From: UBA5186 sp040005095 | GTDB lineage: Bacteria > Actinomycetota > Thermoleophilia > Gaiellales > Gaiellaceae | Reading direction: 5' to 3' | Assembly (NCBI GenBank): GCA_040005095.1 | Contig: JBDTZN010000012.1 | Coordinates: forward strand, 1 to 37,045 | DNA: 37,045 nucleotides | Part shown: piece by piece, positions 16,111 to 24,526 of the stretch | Position numbering within the stretch: position 1 is the stretch's first letter | Layout: each line of letters starts with the position of its first letter | Made by a program: the position numbers and the translations under genes | The notes under the pieces: generated by a model | What the model saw: the letters and a program-made list of their open reading frames with translations, nothing else | What the model was told of the DNA's origin: nothing | The model's database searches: none

Positions 16111-17318
16111 GCGGCGGCGAGCTCTTCGTACAGCTCGGCGTAGCGGCGCACCTGGAGCTCGATCGAGAAGTCTCTCTCGGCGAGCTCGCGTCCTCGTGCG
16201 CCGAGGCGCGCCCGCAGCTCGTCGTCGCCGAGCAGCCGCTCGAGGGTGCGGGCAAGCCCGGCAGCGTCGCCGAACGGAGCGTGGAGGCCCGTTTCGCCGT
16301 CGCGGACGACGTCCGTGATTCCGCCACGGTCGAAGGAGACGCACGGCGTTCCACACGCGAGGCTTTCGGGCGCGGTCAACGTGAGGACGTCGGCGAGCGT
16401 CGGCGTCGCGAGCACGTCCGCGGCGCGGTAGGCGTCGGCGAGCGCGTCGTCGTCGAGCGGCCCGAGCGCGTGCGTCTCGAGCCCGGACGCGGCGGCGCCA
16501 TGGCCGGCGAGCGCGAGCAGCGGCGGCCGGTCGAGACCTCGAAGCGCCTCTTCGAGCAGCGCGAGGCCCTTCCGGCGCTCCCGCAGCTCCGAGGCGACGA
16601 ACAGCACGATCGGCCGGCTTGTGGGCAGGCCGAGCCGCCGACGCGCCTCGTCGCGCGGCCCGGGCCGAAACTGCGCCGTGTCGACGCCGTTCGGGATCGT
16701 CAGGCACCGAAAGCGCCGCAGGAGCGGGCTCGCGCCGACGAGGCTCGCCATCCAGGACGACGTGGCCACGAGCGTGAGCCGCGAGCGGGCGTACGTCGCG
16801 CGCTTCAGGCGCCAGAGCAGCGCGGTCGTGTCGCGCTCGAGCCGCGGGTACTCCTCCAGATACGGGCACGAGCCGCAGCCGTACCGCCAGCGCTCGCAGT
16901 CGAGCGAGTACGCCACGTGCCCCGTCATCGCCCATTGGTCGTGGAGCTGCCAGACCGTTGGCCGCCGTGCCGAAAGGAGCGGGATCGCGCTGAACCCGAA
17001 ATAGCTGCCGTGCAGGTTGTGGAGCTGGACGACGTCGGCGCTACGGAACCACGGGTCGCGAACGACCCCGAACGACGAGGGATACAGGAGGTACTGCAAC
17101 CCCACGCGGTCGAGGACCTCCCCGACGGCTCGGTCTGCGCCGCGCCACGCTGCACTCCGCTTGATGGAACGAGTCTCGGCATCGGCCGTGACCTTCCGGC
17201 CGACGAGCATGGAGGACCGATGGCCGAGCAGGCGCAGGCCGCGGTGGAGGGCGTATGCCGCTCGTCCGGCTCCGCCGCCGGAATCGGATTCGCTGATGTG
17301 CAGGACGTTCAGCGGCAA
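16107..17318 (-). CDS. glycosyltransferase family 4 (WcaL/colanic-acid-type GT-B)
   Basis: About 403 residues from the TTG at 17318. LNVLHISESDSGGGAGRAAY is the first strand and glycine loop. WQLHDQWAMTGHVAYSLDCE and a cysteine group (YGCGSCPYLEEYP) follow, features known in GT4 proteins of capsule loci. The donor-site region has LADVLTLTAPESLACG, with aspartate in place of the first glutamate of EX7E. An ATG at 17417 would add 33 residues, but the added stretch begins with codons unusually poor in third-position G/C and does not resemble the fold. The start is therefore uncertain. This is the first gene of a four-gene minus-strand run. Confidence 0.85.
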   Translation of the reverse strand: MPLNVLHISESDSGGGAGRAAYALHRGLRLLGHRSSMLVGRKVTADAETRSIKRSAAWRGADRAVGEVLDRVGLQYLLYPSSFGVVRDPWFRSADVVQLHNLHGSYFGFSAIPLLSARRPTVWQLHDQWAMTGHVAYSLDCERWRYGCGSCPYLEEYPRLERDTTALLWRLKRATYARSRLTLVATSSWMASLVGASPLLRRFRCLTIPNGVDTAQFRPGPRDEARRRLGLPTSRPIVLFVASELRERRKGLALLEEALRGLDRPPLLALAGHGAAASGLETHALGPLDDDALADAYRAADVLATPTLADVLTLTAPESLACGTPCVSFDRGGITDVVRDGETGLHAPFGDAAGLARTLERLLGDDELRARLGARGRELAERDFSIELQVRRYAELYEELAAA

Positions 17319-17411
17319 AGTGCGGGGCGGTCCGGCCGCGCGGACGAGACCGCGGGTGGTGTCCGCGGCCGTGCCGAAGGAGGCGAGAAACGTACGTTCA
17401 TGGCTGGGAAC

Positions 17412-17418
17412 TAGCATA
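17412..17418. promoter_or_regulatory. overlapping divergent -10 boxes (TAGCAT + / TATGCT -)
   Basis: The heptamer TAGCATA gives TAGCAT on the plus strand (third ACTAGCAT copy, 17410-17417), 9 bases before the GTG at 17427, and TATGCT on the minus strand. If the minus box is used, transcription would start near 17406, leaving a leader of roughly 90 bases to the TTG at 17318 and ruling out the ATG at 17417. The two promoters could not be occupied at once. Confidence 0.4.
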
Positions 17419-17426
17419 GGCGGGTC

Positions 17427-19919
17427 GTGCCCGACCGCCCCCGCACACCGGTTCTGTTCGTCCACCACCGCAGCGAGCTCGGCGGTGCGCCAGCCTCGCT
17501 CTCGTATCTGATCCGTGAGCTCGACGACGAGCAATTCGAGCCGCACATCTACTGTCCCCCGGGGCCGGCCGCGGAGCTCTTCCGAGAGTCCGGCGCACGC
17601 GTTCACACGGGCGCGGTCTCCGGCTTCACGCACATCTGGGCGAGCACGTATCGCGGCCGCCGCTGGCTGCTGTTCGCGCGCGAGCTCGTGCTCCTGCCGC
17701 AGCACGTCCTTCAGTTCCGCCGCGCGCTGCGCAGGCACCGCTTCGAGCTCGTCCACTTCAACGATTCCCCGCTGATCCCGGCGGCGTGGCTCGCGCGGCA
17801 CGAGCACCTTCCCGTCGTCTGGCACCTGCGCTCGGCGCTTCCCGACGGCGGGCGCGACCGGCGCTCCGCCTTCGTCCGGGCCGCTATCAGGCGGCTCGCA
17901 ACGACGTCGATCGCGATCAACCACGACGTCGGGAACGTCTTCGGCGTCGGCTCCACCGTCGTCCCGAACTCGGTGGATCTCAACCGCTTCCGTCCCGGCG
18001 ACCGGGAGACCGCGAAGGCCGCGCTCGGGCTGCCGCGCGAGCGACCGGTCGTCTCGTACTTCGGCTTCGTCTACCCGTCCAAGGGCTTCCGCGAGTTCAT
18101 CGAGGCGGCGGCGCTGCTCCGTGACCGCGGGCTCGAGGCGAGCTACCTGATCGTCGGCGGCGCCGTGCGCGGCGAGGAGTTCTTCCGGACCGTCGTCGGC
18201 CGCGGCCTGCAGCTCGCCGACCTCACGCGCGACTACGAGTCGGAGGCGAAGCAGCTCGTCGACGAGCTGCGCCTGTCGGAGGTCGTCCGGTTCGTCCCGT
18301 TCACCCAGGACACCGCGAACCTGTACCAGGCAAGCGACGTCGTGGTCGCGCCGTCGCAGGGCCCTGAGCTCGGGCGTCCGGTGATCGAGGCTGCGGCGAG
18401 CGGCGTTCCGGTCGTCGCCTCCGGCTCGCGCACCGGCGGCGGCGTCGTCGTCCCGGGCGAGACCGGCATCCTCGTCGAGGACTTCGGGGTCGAGACGCTC
18501 GCCGAGGCCGTCGAGGGGCTCCTGCGCGACCCCAGCCGGCGCCGCGCGCTCGGTCGTGCGGCCCGGGAGCACGCCGAGCAGAACTTCGATCCGGCGCGAA
18601 ACGCTCGCCGCATCGAGGGCATCTACCGCCGCATCGCGCCTCCGCGCGACCGCATCCCGATCCTCTACGTCCATCACCGGCCGCAGCTCGGCGGCGCCCC
18701 ATCCAGCCTCGCCCAGCTGATCCGAAATCTCGACCGCCGCTTCGAGCCGCACGTCTTCTGTCCGGCAGGCCCAGCGGCGGAGCTGTTCGCAGAGGCCGGC
18801 GCGACAGTCCACACCGGAGACGTCTCCATCTTCGCCCACGCCTGGGACAGCCCGTACGAGGGGCTCCGCTGGCTCGTGCTCGGACGCGAGATCGCCGCGC
18901 TGCCGCCTCACCTGCGGCAGCTCGAGCGGTTGATGCGCGCGCACCGGTTCCCGCTCGTCCACCTCAACGACTCGCCGCTCGTCGCCGCCGCGTTCGTCGC
19001 GAACCGCCACGGCGCGAAGGTCGTCTGGCACCTTCGCTCAGCGCTCGCCGGCGAAGGGCGCGACAGGCGCAGCCGCGCGATCGCTGCGCTGATGGAGCGG
19101 TGGGGCGACGCGGCGATCGCGATCGACCGGGACGTGGCGGCTCGCTTTCCGATCCGCCTACCGCTCACGATCGTGCACAACTCCGTCCAGCCGCCGGCCG
19201 CACCTGCCTCGACCGACGGCGCGGGCAAGCGAGCCCTCGGCTTGCCGCCGGACCGCGTCGCCGTCGGCTTCGCGGGGTTCGTGCGACGACAGAAGGGGTG
19301 GCCGGAGCTGGTCTCCGCAGCCGAGATCCTCGTCGACGAGGGCTCACCCGCGCACTTCGTGATCATGGGCGGCGGCGTCCGGCCGCCGGAGTACTTCCGC
19401 ACGCTCCGGGGCCGCGCCCTCGAGGCGACCAATCTGCTCACGGACGAGGAATCCGCGATCAAGGAGCTCGTCTCCGAGAAGGGCCTCGAACGCTACTTCT
19501 CGTTCCTGCCCTTCACGGCCGAGACGGGCGAGATCTACAGCGCGCTCGACGTCGTCACGTTCCCGAACCAGGGCATCGGCCTCGGCCGCCCGGTGCTGGA
19601 GGCGGCGATGCACGGGAAGCCCGTGGTCGCATCGGGCTCGCGGGATGGCGCCGGTGTGCTCCTTCCGCAGAAGACGGGAATCCTGCTCCAGGATTCGCGG
19701 CCGGAGCCGATCGCCGCTGCGTTGCGCGACCTCATCGACGACTCGGGCCTCCGCGAGCGGCTCGGCAAGGAGGCGGCGCGCCACGCGCGCGAGCGGTTCG
19801 ACCCGGGCATGAACGCGCGCGCCGTCGAGGCGGTTTACGACTCGCTGCTCGGGATCGACCGCGGAAGCGCGGATCCCGCGGCGCGTCCAGACCGCCGCGC
19901 CGAGGTCGTCGCCGTCTAG
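17427..19919 (+). CDS. internally duplicated double glycosyltransferase (two GT4 modules in one chain)
   Basis: An 830-residue protein made of two complete, similar GT-B glycosyltransferases in tandem. Module 1 spans about residues 8-410, module 2 about 411-815. Each opens with the same signature: VLFVHHRSELGGAPASL in module 1 and ILYVHHRPQLGGAPSSL at residue 412. Both continue with FEPH, GPAAELF, LVHxNDSPL, VVWHLRSAL and GRDRRS, and both keep EEFFRT or PEYFRT and LGRPV(I/L)EAA near the end. The similarity implies duplication and fusion. Neither module has a standard EX7E: module 1 has a glutamate one position off (PELGRPVIE) and module 2 has none there (IGLGRPVLE). A protein with two active sites could add two sugars in succession. 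The GTG start lies 9 bases after a TAGCAT box. Confidence 0.85.
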   Translation: MPDRPRTPVLFVHHRSELGGAPASLSYLIRELDDEQFEPHIYCPPGPAAELFRESGARVHTGAVSGFTHIWASTYRGRRWLLFARELVLLPQHVLQFRRALRRHRFELVHFNDSPLIPAAWLARHEHLPVVWHLRSALPDGGRDRRSAFVRAAIRRLATTSIAINHDVGNVFGVGSTVVPNSVDLNRFRPGDRETAKAALGLPRERPVVSYFGFVYPSKGFREFIEAAALLRDRGLEASYLIVGGAVRGEEFFRTVVGRGLQLADLTRDYESEAKQLVDELRLSEVVRFVPFTQDTANLYQASDVVVAPSQGPELGRPVIEAAASGVPVVASGSRTGGGVVVPGETGILVEDFGVETLAEAVEGLLRDPSRRRALGRAAREHAEQNFDPARNARRIEGIYRRIAPPRDRIPILYVHHRPQLGGAPSSLAQLIRNLDRRFEPHVFCPAGPAAELFAEAGATVHTGDVSIFAHAWDSPYEGLRWLVLGREIAALPPHLRQLERLMRAHRFPLVHLNDSPLVAAAFVANRHGAKVVWHLRSALAGEGRDRRSRAIAALMERWGDAAIAIDRDVAARFPIRLPLTIVHNSVQPPAAPASTDGAGKRALGLPPDRVAVGFAGFVRRQKGWPELVSAAEILVDEGSPAHFVIMGGGVRPPEYFRTLRGRALEATNLLTDEESAIKELVSEKGLERYFSFLPFTAETGEIYSALDVVTFPNQGIGLGRPVLEAAMHGKPVVASGSRDGAGVLLPQKTGILLQDSRPEPIAAALRDLIDDSGLRERLGKEAARHARERFDPGMNARAVEAVYDSLLGIDRGSADPAARPDRRAEVVAV

Positions 19920-19920
19920 C

Positions 19921-21786
19921 GTGTGCGGGCTCTGCGGGATCGTCGCTCTCGACCGCCCGGCCGAGACCGACACGGTTGCGCGCATGGCCGCCGCACTCGA
20001 CCATCGCGGCCCGGACGGCGACGGCTCGTTCTCCGCGCCCGGCGTCGCGTTCGGATTCCGACGCCTCGCGATCATCGACCTGAGCGACGCGGCGATGCAG
20101 CCGTTCGCGAGCGCCGACGGGAAGCTGCAGCTGCTCCACAACGGCGAGGTCTACAACTACCGCGAGCTGCGAACCGAGCTCGAGGCAAAGGGCCACCGCT
20201 TCCGCAGCGCAACTGATACGGAAGTCATCCTCGCCGCGTACGTCGAGTGGGGCGAGGACTGCGTCAGCCGCTTCAACGGGATGTGGGCGATCGCGTTGTG
20301 GGACGGGCGCCGACGCCGTCTCTTCTGCTCGCGCGACCGCTTCGGCGTCAAGCCTTTCTACTACCGCTTCGCCGGCGGCCGATTCGTCTTTGCGAGCGAG
20401 CTGAAGGCGTTCCGCGCCGATCCGGAGGCGACACTCCGCGCGAGTCCGCGCGCGGTGCGCGACTACGTCGAGCAGGGCTACCTCGACCACACCGGTGAAA
20501 CCTTTTTCGAGGGCATCGTGGCGCTGCCGGCCGCGCACTCGCTCACGCTTGACGACCGGGGCCTTCGCGTCACCCGCTACTGGGGCCTTGAGCCGCGGAC
20601 GGCTCCCCAAGGCGACGCCGCCGAGGCGGTCCGGGAGCTCTTCCTCGACTCCGTTCGGCTGCGTCTGCGGAGCGACGTCCCCGTCGGCACGTGCCTGTCC
20701 GGCGGACTCGACTCCTCCGCGATCGCGTGCACCGTAAACCACCTGCTTCGCACCGAGGCCGAGAACGCACGGCCCGTCGGGGAGCGCCAGCAGACGTTCA
20801 CCGCCTTCTTCGACGAGGCCGGCTACGACGAGCGGCCCTACGCCGAGGCGGTCGTCTCGCGCACGCTCTCGAACCCGCACTGGATCACGTTCGACGCGGA
20901 CGAGCTCGTGGACGCGCTGCCCGCGATCGTCGAGGCGCAGGACGAGCCCTTCGGCTCCACGAGCGTCGTCGCACAGTGGTTCGTGATGCGTGAAGCGTCC
21001 CGTTCAGGGCTGAAGGTCATGCTCGACGGCCAGGGCGGTGACGAGACGTTCGCCGGCTACCAGGGCTACTTCGGGCCCTTCCTCGCCGACCTGCTGCTCC
21101 GCCGGCGACTCGTAGAGCTGCGGCGGGAGCTCGGCGCGTATCGCTCTCTCCACGGAGTGACCGCGGCCGCAAGCGCGGTCGCCGTCGCACGACCCTTCGT
21201 GCCGGAGCGGTTGCGGTGGCTCGCGCGGGGCCGCGCTCGGGGCGGCTCGTCGCTGCTCGGCAAGGACCTGCGGGAGCTGTCGATGACGGCGGAGGGGAAC
21301 GGCGCCCCGTACCACGATCGTCTGCGGCGCCAGCTGCACCTGATCCTCACGCGCCGTGGCCTGCCGGAGCTGCTGCACTACGAGGACCGCAACTCGATGG
21401 CGCACTCGCTCGAGGCGCGCGTCCCGTTTCTCGACTTCCGGCTCGTCGAGCTCCTGTTCTCGCTCGACGCCGGCGAGCTGATCCGGCGCGGGCGCACGAA
21501 GGACGTGCTGCGGCGCGCGCTCGGCGACCTCCTCCCTCCCGTCGTCCGAGATCGCGTGGACAAGCTCGGCTTCGTCACGCCCGAGGGCCGCTGGCTGCGC
21601 GGCGCCCTCGGCGAGCTCGCCGCGGACGTCTTCGCCTCGCGCTCGTTTGCCGAGCGGGGCTTCGTCGACGCGACGGCGGCGCGGCAGCGTCTCGAGCGAC
21701 ACCAGCGCGGCGAGCTCGAGGCGGGCTTCGAGCTCTGGCGAGCGCTCGGCCTCGAACTCTGGGCTAGCGCGTTCCTCGACCGGTAA
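19921..21786 (+). CDS. asparagine synthase (glutamine-hydrolysing) type amidotransferase
   Basis: A 621-residue AsnB-family enzyme. The nucleophile Cys2 (MCGLCGIVAL) starts the glutamine amidotransferase domain, with HRGPDGDG, NGEVYNYREL and SRDRFGVKPFYY all intact. The synthetase domain has the ATP pyrophosphatase loop SGGLDSS at residues 260-266 and LDGQGGDETFAGY later on. In polysaccharide loci such proteins are thought to amidate carboxylates such as uronic acids rather than aspartate. Because this window makes a carboxylated nonulosonic acid, an amidation role is plausible, but it is inference. The GTG start comes one base after the stop of the double glycosyltransferase. Confidence 0.92.
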   Translation: MCGLCGIVALDRPAETDTVARMAAALDHRGPDGDGSFSAPGVAFGFRRLAIIDLSDAAMQPFASADGKLQLLHNGEVYNYRELRTELEAKGHRFRSATDTEVILAAYVEWGEDCVSRFNGMWAIALWDGRRRRLFCSRDRFGVKPFYYRFAGGRFVFASELKAFRADPEATLRASPRAVRDYVEQGYLDHTGETFFEGIVALPAAHSLTLDDRGLRVTRYWGLEPRTAPQGDAAEAVRELFLDSVRLRLRSDVPVGTCLSGGLDSSAIACTVNHLLRTEAENARPVGERQQTFTAFFDEAGYDERPYAEAVVSRTLSNPHWITFDADELVDALPAIVEAQDEPFGSTSVVAQWFVMREASRSGLKVMLDGQGGDETFAGYQGYFGPFLADLLLRRRLVELRRELGAYRSLHGVTAAASAVAVARPFVPERLRWLARGRARGGSSLLGKDLRELSMTAEGNGAPYHDRLRRQLHLILTRRGLPELLHYEDRNSMAHSLEARVPFLDFRLVELLFSLDAGELIRRGRTKDVLRRALGDLLPPVVRDRVDKLGFVTPEGRWLRGALGELAADVFASRSFAERGFVDATAARQRLERHQRGELEAGFELWRALGLELWASAFLDR

Positions 21787-21789
21787 CGT
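21784..21789 (+). promoter_or_regulatory. candidate -10 box TAACGT (in CGGTAACGTC)
   Basis: The ten bases CGGTAACGTC (21781-21790) stand 6 bases before the ATG at 21797 and include the TAA stop of the preceding gene. The identical decamer stands at the identical distance before the GTG at 33763. TAACGT fits TANNNT and its place predicts a leaderless transcript. Confidence 0.4.
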
Positions 21790-21796
21790 CGCGGCG

Positions 21797-22795
21797 ATGG
21801 ACGACCACGAGCGGGAGCCGGACACCTTCGTCCTGGCCAGCTTCTGCAACCTGCTGCAGAACGAGCCCACACTGGGCGTGCTGGAAGGTCGCACGCTGCG
21901 CTTCGCGTATGCGCCCCTCGCCGATCTCCCCCCCTCCACCGGCGTCACCGGTCTGACAGCCAACGACCGCTACGTCTTCGCGGTCGTCCACAACACCTCC
22001 GAGCTCCGGCGGTCTGCGCTGCTCGCCCTCGAGCGGCACTCGTTCGCCGTCGCGGCCTCTACCGAACTGTCGATCCCCCGCGACGCCCACTCCATCCAGG
22101 CCGTGGACGAGGTCGTCTACGTGGTCTCGACCGGGACGGACGAGGTCGTGGCGCTTCGGCTCGACGGCCCGACTGTCGCCGCCGAGGAGGTCGTTTGGCG
22201 ACCGCCCGCGGCACGCGAGCGCGTGGACACGCACCACCTGAACGCGATCAGCACTTTCGGGAGTCGGCTCGTCGTCTCCGGTTTCGGACCGAAGGAGGGC
22301 GAGGCGTGGACCTCCGCCCGCAGCGGGTTCGTCTGGGACATCGAGGCCGACCAGGCGATCACAGCGCCGATCTACCACCCGCACTCGGTGACTGAGGTGT
22401 CGGAGAGCCTCCTGGGTTGGTGCGCCTCCGGACCGCGACGGGTCGAGCTTCTGGATGGCCACTCGAGCCGACGGTTGCCCGGCTATACGCGGGGTCTCTG
22501 CATCTCGCAGGGCAGGCTGTTCGCGGCGACGAGCAGGGGACGAAGCACGCCCAGATTGCAGCGCGCGTTCAGCGGCCTCGGTCAGTCCGGTGGAGGGTCC
22601 TGCGCGATCGTGCGGGTCGACCCGGCGGGGCTGAAGGTCGAGGCTTCGCTCGAGCTGTCAGGAGGCGTCCGCGAGATCTACGACCTCCTTCCGGTCGAGC
22701 TCGCGCGCTCCGAGTTCGACGACCTGGTCGCTGGGTCTGCACCGGCTCCCGGCACGGCCCCCGGCCGCGGCTTGAGCGGCCCCAGATCGAGATGA
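21797..22795 (+). CDS. probable beta-propeller protein of a surface-glycan locus (TIGR03032/DUF4915-like), function unknown
   Basis: A 332-residue soluble protein with no signal peptide or membrane segment. It shows repeating short strands with the pattern of a propeller: TGLTANDRYVFAVVHN, IQAVDEVVYVVSTGTDEVV, THHLNAISTFGSRLVVSGF, YHPHSVTEVSESLLGWCASG and TRGLCISQGRLFAATSRG. The HHLNAI and HPHSV spacing recalls proteins annotated as TIGR03032 or DUF4915, which also occur in glycan clusters, but I cannot confirm homology by eye. It could bind a sugar chain or a partner enzyme. The ATG at 21797 follows a TAACGT box. The end overlaps the next start in ATGA. Confidence 0.55.
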   Translation: MDDHEREPDTFVLASFCNLLQNEPTLGVLEGRTLRFAYAPLADLPPSTGVTGLTANDRYVFAVVHNTSELRRSALLALERHSFAVAASTELSIPRDAHSIQAVDEVVYVVSTGTDEVVALRLDGPTVAAEEVVWRPPAARERVDTHHLNAISTFGSRLVVSGFGPKEGEAWTSARSGFVWDIEADQAITAPIYHPHSVTEVSESLLGWCASGPRRVELLDGHSSRRLPGYTRGLCISQGRLFAATSRGRSTPRLQRAFSGLGQSGGGSCAIVRVDPAGLKVEASLELSGGVREIYDLLPVELARSEFDDLVAGSAPAPGTAPGRGLSGPRSR

Positions 22796-23634
22796 CGCAG
22801 CAGCACGTACGGGAGTGGTGGAACCGAAACCCAATGTCGTACGACGTCGACGATCCGATCGCGGCCGAGCGCGGGACGCGGGCCTACTTCGAGGAGATCG
22901 ACCGGCGCATCTTCGATCCGCGGCACATGCGACTGACCGCGCGTCCGGGCGGGCGGCCGTTCTCGCGCTACGTCGACTTCGACGGCCTGGCGGGGAAGCA
23001 GGTGCTCGAGGTCGGCTGCGGCAGCGGGATCGCGGTTCAGCTCTTCGCAGAGGCCGGGGCCGACGTGACCGCGGTGGACTTGACCCCTTGGGCTGTCGAG
23101 ACGACGCGCACGCGGCTCGAGGCGTTCGCGCTCGAGGGGACGGTCCTCGAGGCCGACGGCGAGCAGCTCCCCTTCGGGGACGGCTCGTTCGACCTCGTCT
23201 TCTCGTGGGGCGTCATCCACCACACGTCCGACATGGAGCGCGCGCTCGGCGAGCTCGTCCGGGTCTGCCGACCGGGCGGAAGGGTCGTCCTGATGCTCTA
23301 CCACCGCCACTCGCTCTTCTTCATCTCCTACCGGGCGTTGGCCCGGTTCCTTCCCGTCGCGCGCCGCCTCGGGCTGCACTTTGAGGGCGCGCGGGCCGGC
23401 GAGCGCGAGGGCCTGATCGCACGACACTTCACGCGGGCCGAGGTCGTGCGCCTGCTCGAGCGCGCAGGGCTCGTCGACGTCCGCGTCCTCCCCTACGGCG
23501 CGGACGCGGAGTTGCTGCCCCTGCCGAGGCGCGTGCGGAACCCGATCACCGAGCGGATCCCGCAGCGGCTGAAGGACAGGGCGCTGCGCGCGTGGGGGCA
23601 TCAGCTCGGGATCGTCGCCTCGAAGCCCGCCTAA
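22792..23634 (+). CDS. class I SAM-dependent methyltransferase (Methyltransf_11)
   Basis: A 280-residue methyltransferase. The N-terminus REWWNRNPMSYD is typical of a group of glycan and quinone-type methyltransferases. Motif I is VLEVGCGSGIAVQLF from residue 71. Downstream are FDLVFSWGVIHHTSDMERA and VRVCRPGGRVVLMLYHRHS, and a C-terminal lid with HFTRAEVVRLLERAGL. The ATG overlaps the previous stop (ATGA), so the two are translationally coupled. Likely target: a sugar hydroxyl or carboxyl of the exported glycan (inference). Confidence 0.87.
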   Translation: MTQQHVREWWNRNPMSYDVDDPIAAERGTRAYFEEIDRRIFDPRHMRLTARPGGRPFSRYVDFDGLAGKQVLEVGCGSGIAVQLFAEAGADVTAVDLTPWAVETTRTRLEAFALEGTVLEADGEQLPFGDGSFDLVFSWGVIHHTSDMERALGELVRVCRPGGRVVLMLYHRHSLFFISYRALARFLPVARRLGLHFEGARAGEREGLIARHFTRAEVVRLLERAGLVDVRVLPYGADAELLPLPRRVRNPITERIPQRLKDRALRAWGHQLGIVASKPA

Positions 23635-23673
23635 AAAGCTCGTTAGGGCTTCTGACCCGGGGAGGCGCTCCGC

Positions 23674-23679
23674 TACCCT
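23674..23679 (+). promoter_or_regulatory. candidate promoter: -35-like CTGACC and -10 box TACCCT
   Basis: CTGACC (23652-23657), a 16-base spacer and TACCCT (23674-23679) lie in the 55-base gap before the exporter permease; the start ATG is 10 bases after the -10. This is the only box in the window with a fair -35 partner. It would allow wzm-wzt to be expressed apart from the genes upstream. Confidence 0.4.
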
Positions 23680-23689
23680 TGCCGACCGG

Positions 23690-24526
23690 ATGACCGCGTC
23701 CTACTACGCCGCGCCGCGACCTGCTCGGCGAGAACGCGTCGCCCACCAGCTTCGTGTCCTCCGGGTGATCGCTGGGGTCGAGTTCAAGCTCAAGTACGCC
23801 GACTCGGCGATGGGCTACGTCTGGTCGATCGTCAAGCCGCTCTCGTACTTCGGCGTGCTCTGGCTCGTGTTCGGCCGCATCTTCCGGCTCGGGATCGGCT
23901 TCGACCGGTATCCCCTGTACCTGCTGACAGGAATCGTCCTCTACACGTTCTTCGTCGACGCGACCGGCCTCACGTTCCCGTCGATCGTCAAAGGGTCGAC
24001 GATCCTGCGCAAGCTCGCGTTCCCGCCGCTCGTGATGCCGGTCTCGGCCACCATGACGGCCGGGATCACGTTCTGCATCAACCTGCTCGCGGTGATGGTC
24101 TTCGTGATTGCAAGCCACGTGACCCCCGACGTCCGCTGGCTCGCGCTCGTGCCGCTCCTGCTCGAGCTCTACGTCTTCGTCCTCGGGCTCGGATTGATCC
24201 TCTCAACCCTTTACGTGCGCTTCCGCGACGTCGCGCAGATCTGGGAGCTCGGGACGCAGCTGCTCGTCTTCGCCTCGCCGATCATGTACCCGATCGGGAT
24301 CCTCCCGACGTGGGCGCTGAAGATCGCGTACCTGAACCCGCTCGTCCAGGTGATGCAGGACGTGCGCGCCGTCATGATCGGCGCGGCGAACCCGAACGAG
24401 ACCATCGCGAGCGCTTTCGGTGGCTCCGAGGCACGGCTCATCCCGATCGCGATCGCCGTGGCGACCCTCGGCGGCGGCTTCGTCCTCTTCCGCCGCGAGT
24501 CGCCACGGTTCGCCGAGCGAGTCTGA
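23690..24526 (+). CDS. wzm: ABC-2 type polysaccharide export permease (Wzm/KpsM-like)
   Basis: A 278-residue integral membrane protein with about six helices. The N-terminal amphipathic stretch IAGVEFKLKYADSAMGYVWS is the family hallmark, followed by FGRIFRLGIGFDRYPLYLLT and YVRFRDVAQIWELGTQLLVF and the loop ASPIMYPIGILP. It forms the channel through which a lipid-linked glycan leaves the cytoplasm. The ATPase gene follows with a one-base overlap (TGATG). The protein is only distantly similar to the truncated permease at the left edge, so the window has parts of two exporters. Confidence 0.93.
   Translation: MTASYYAAPRPARRERVAHQLRVLRVIAGVEFKLKYADSAMGYVWSIVKPLSYFGVLWLVFGRIFRLGIGFDRYPLYLLTGIVLYTFFVDATGLTFPSIVKGSTILRKLAFPPLVMPVSATMTAGITFCINLLAVMVFVIASHVTPDVRWLALVPLLLELYVFVLGLGLILSTLYVRFRDVAQIWELGTQLLVFASPIMYPIGILPTWALKIAYLNPLVQVMQDVRAVMIGAANPNETIASAFGGSEARLIPIAIAVATLGGGFVLFRRESPRFAERV

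Noticed and set aside
17419..19031. Very long open frame on the minus strand upstream of the GT4 gene at 16107
   Set aside because: It is exactly antisense to the double glycosyltransferase, is rich in E, D, R and V without fold motifs, and reflects the lack of stops in GC-rich DNA.
19861..19925. Separate promoter for the asparagine synthase gene
   Set aside because: Only one base separates it from the previous stop and no TANNNT box lies at a suitable distance; co-transcription is simpler.
23635..23660. AAGC...GCTT inverted repeat after the methyltransferase stop as a terminator
   Set aside because: The stem is only four bases with no T-run following; it is more likely part of a promoter region.
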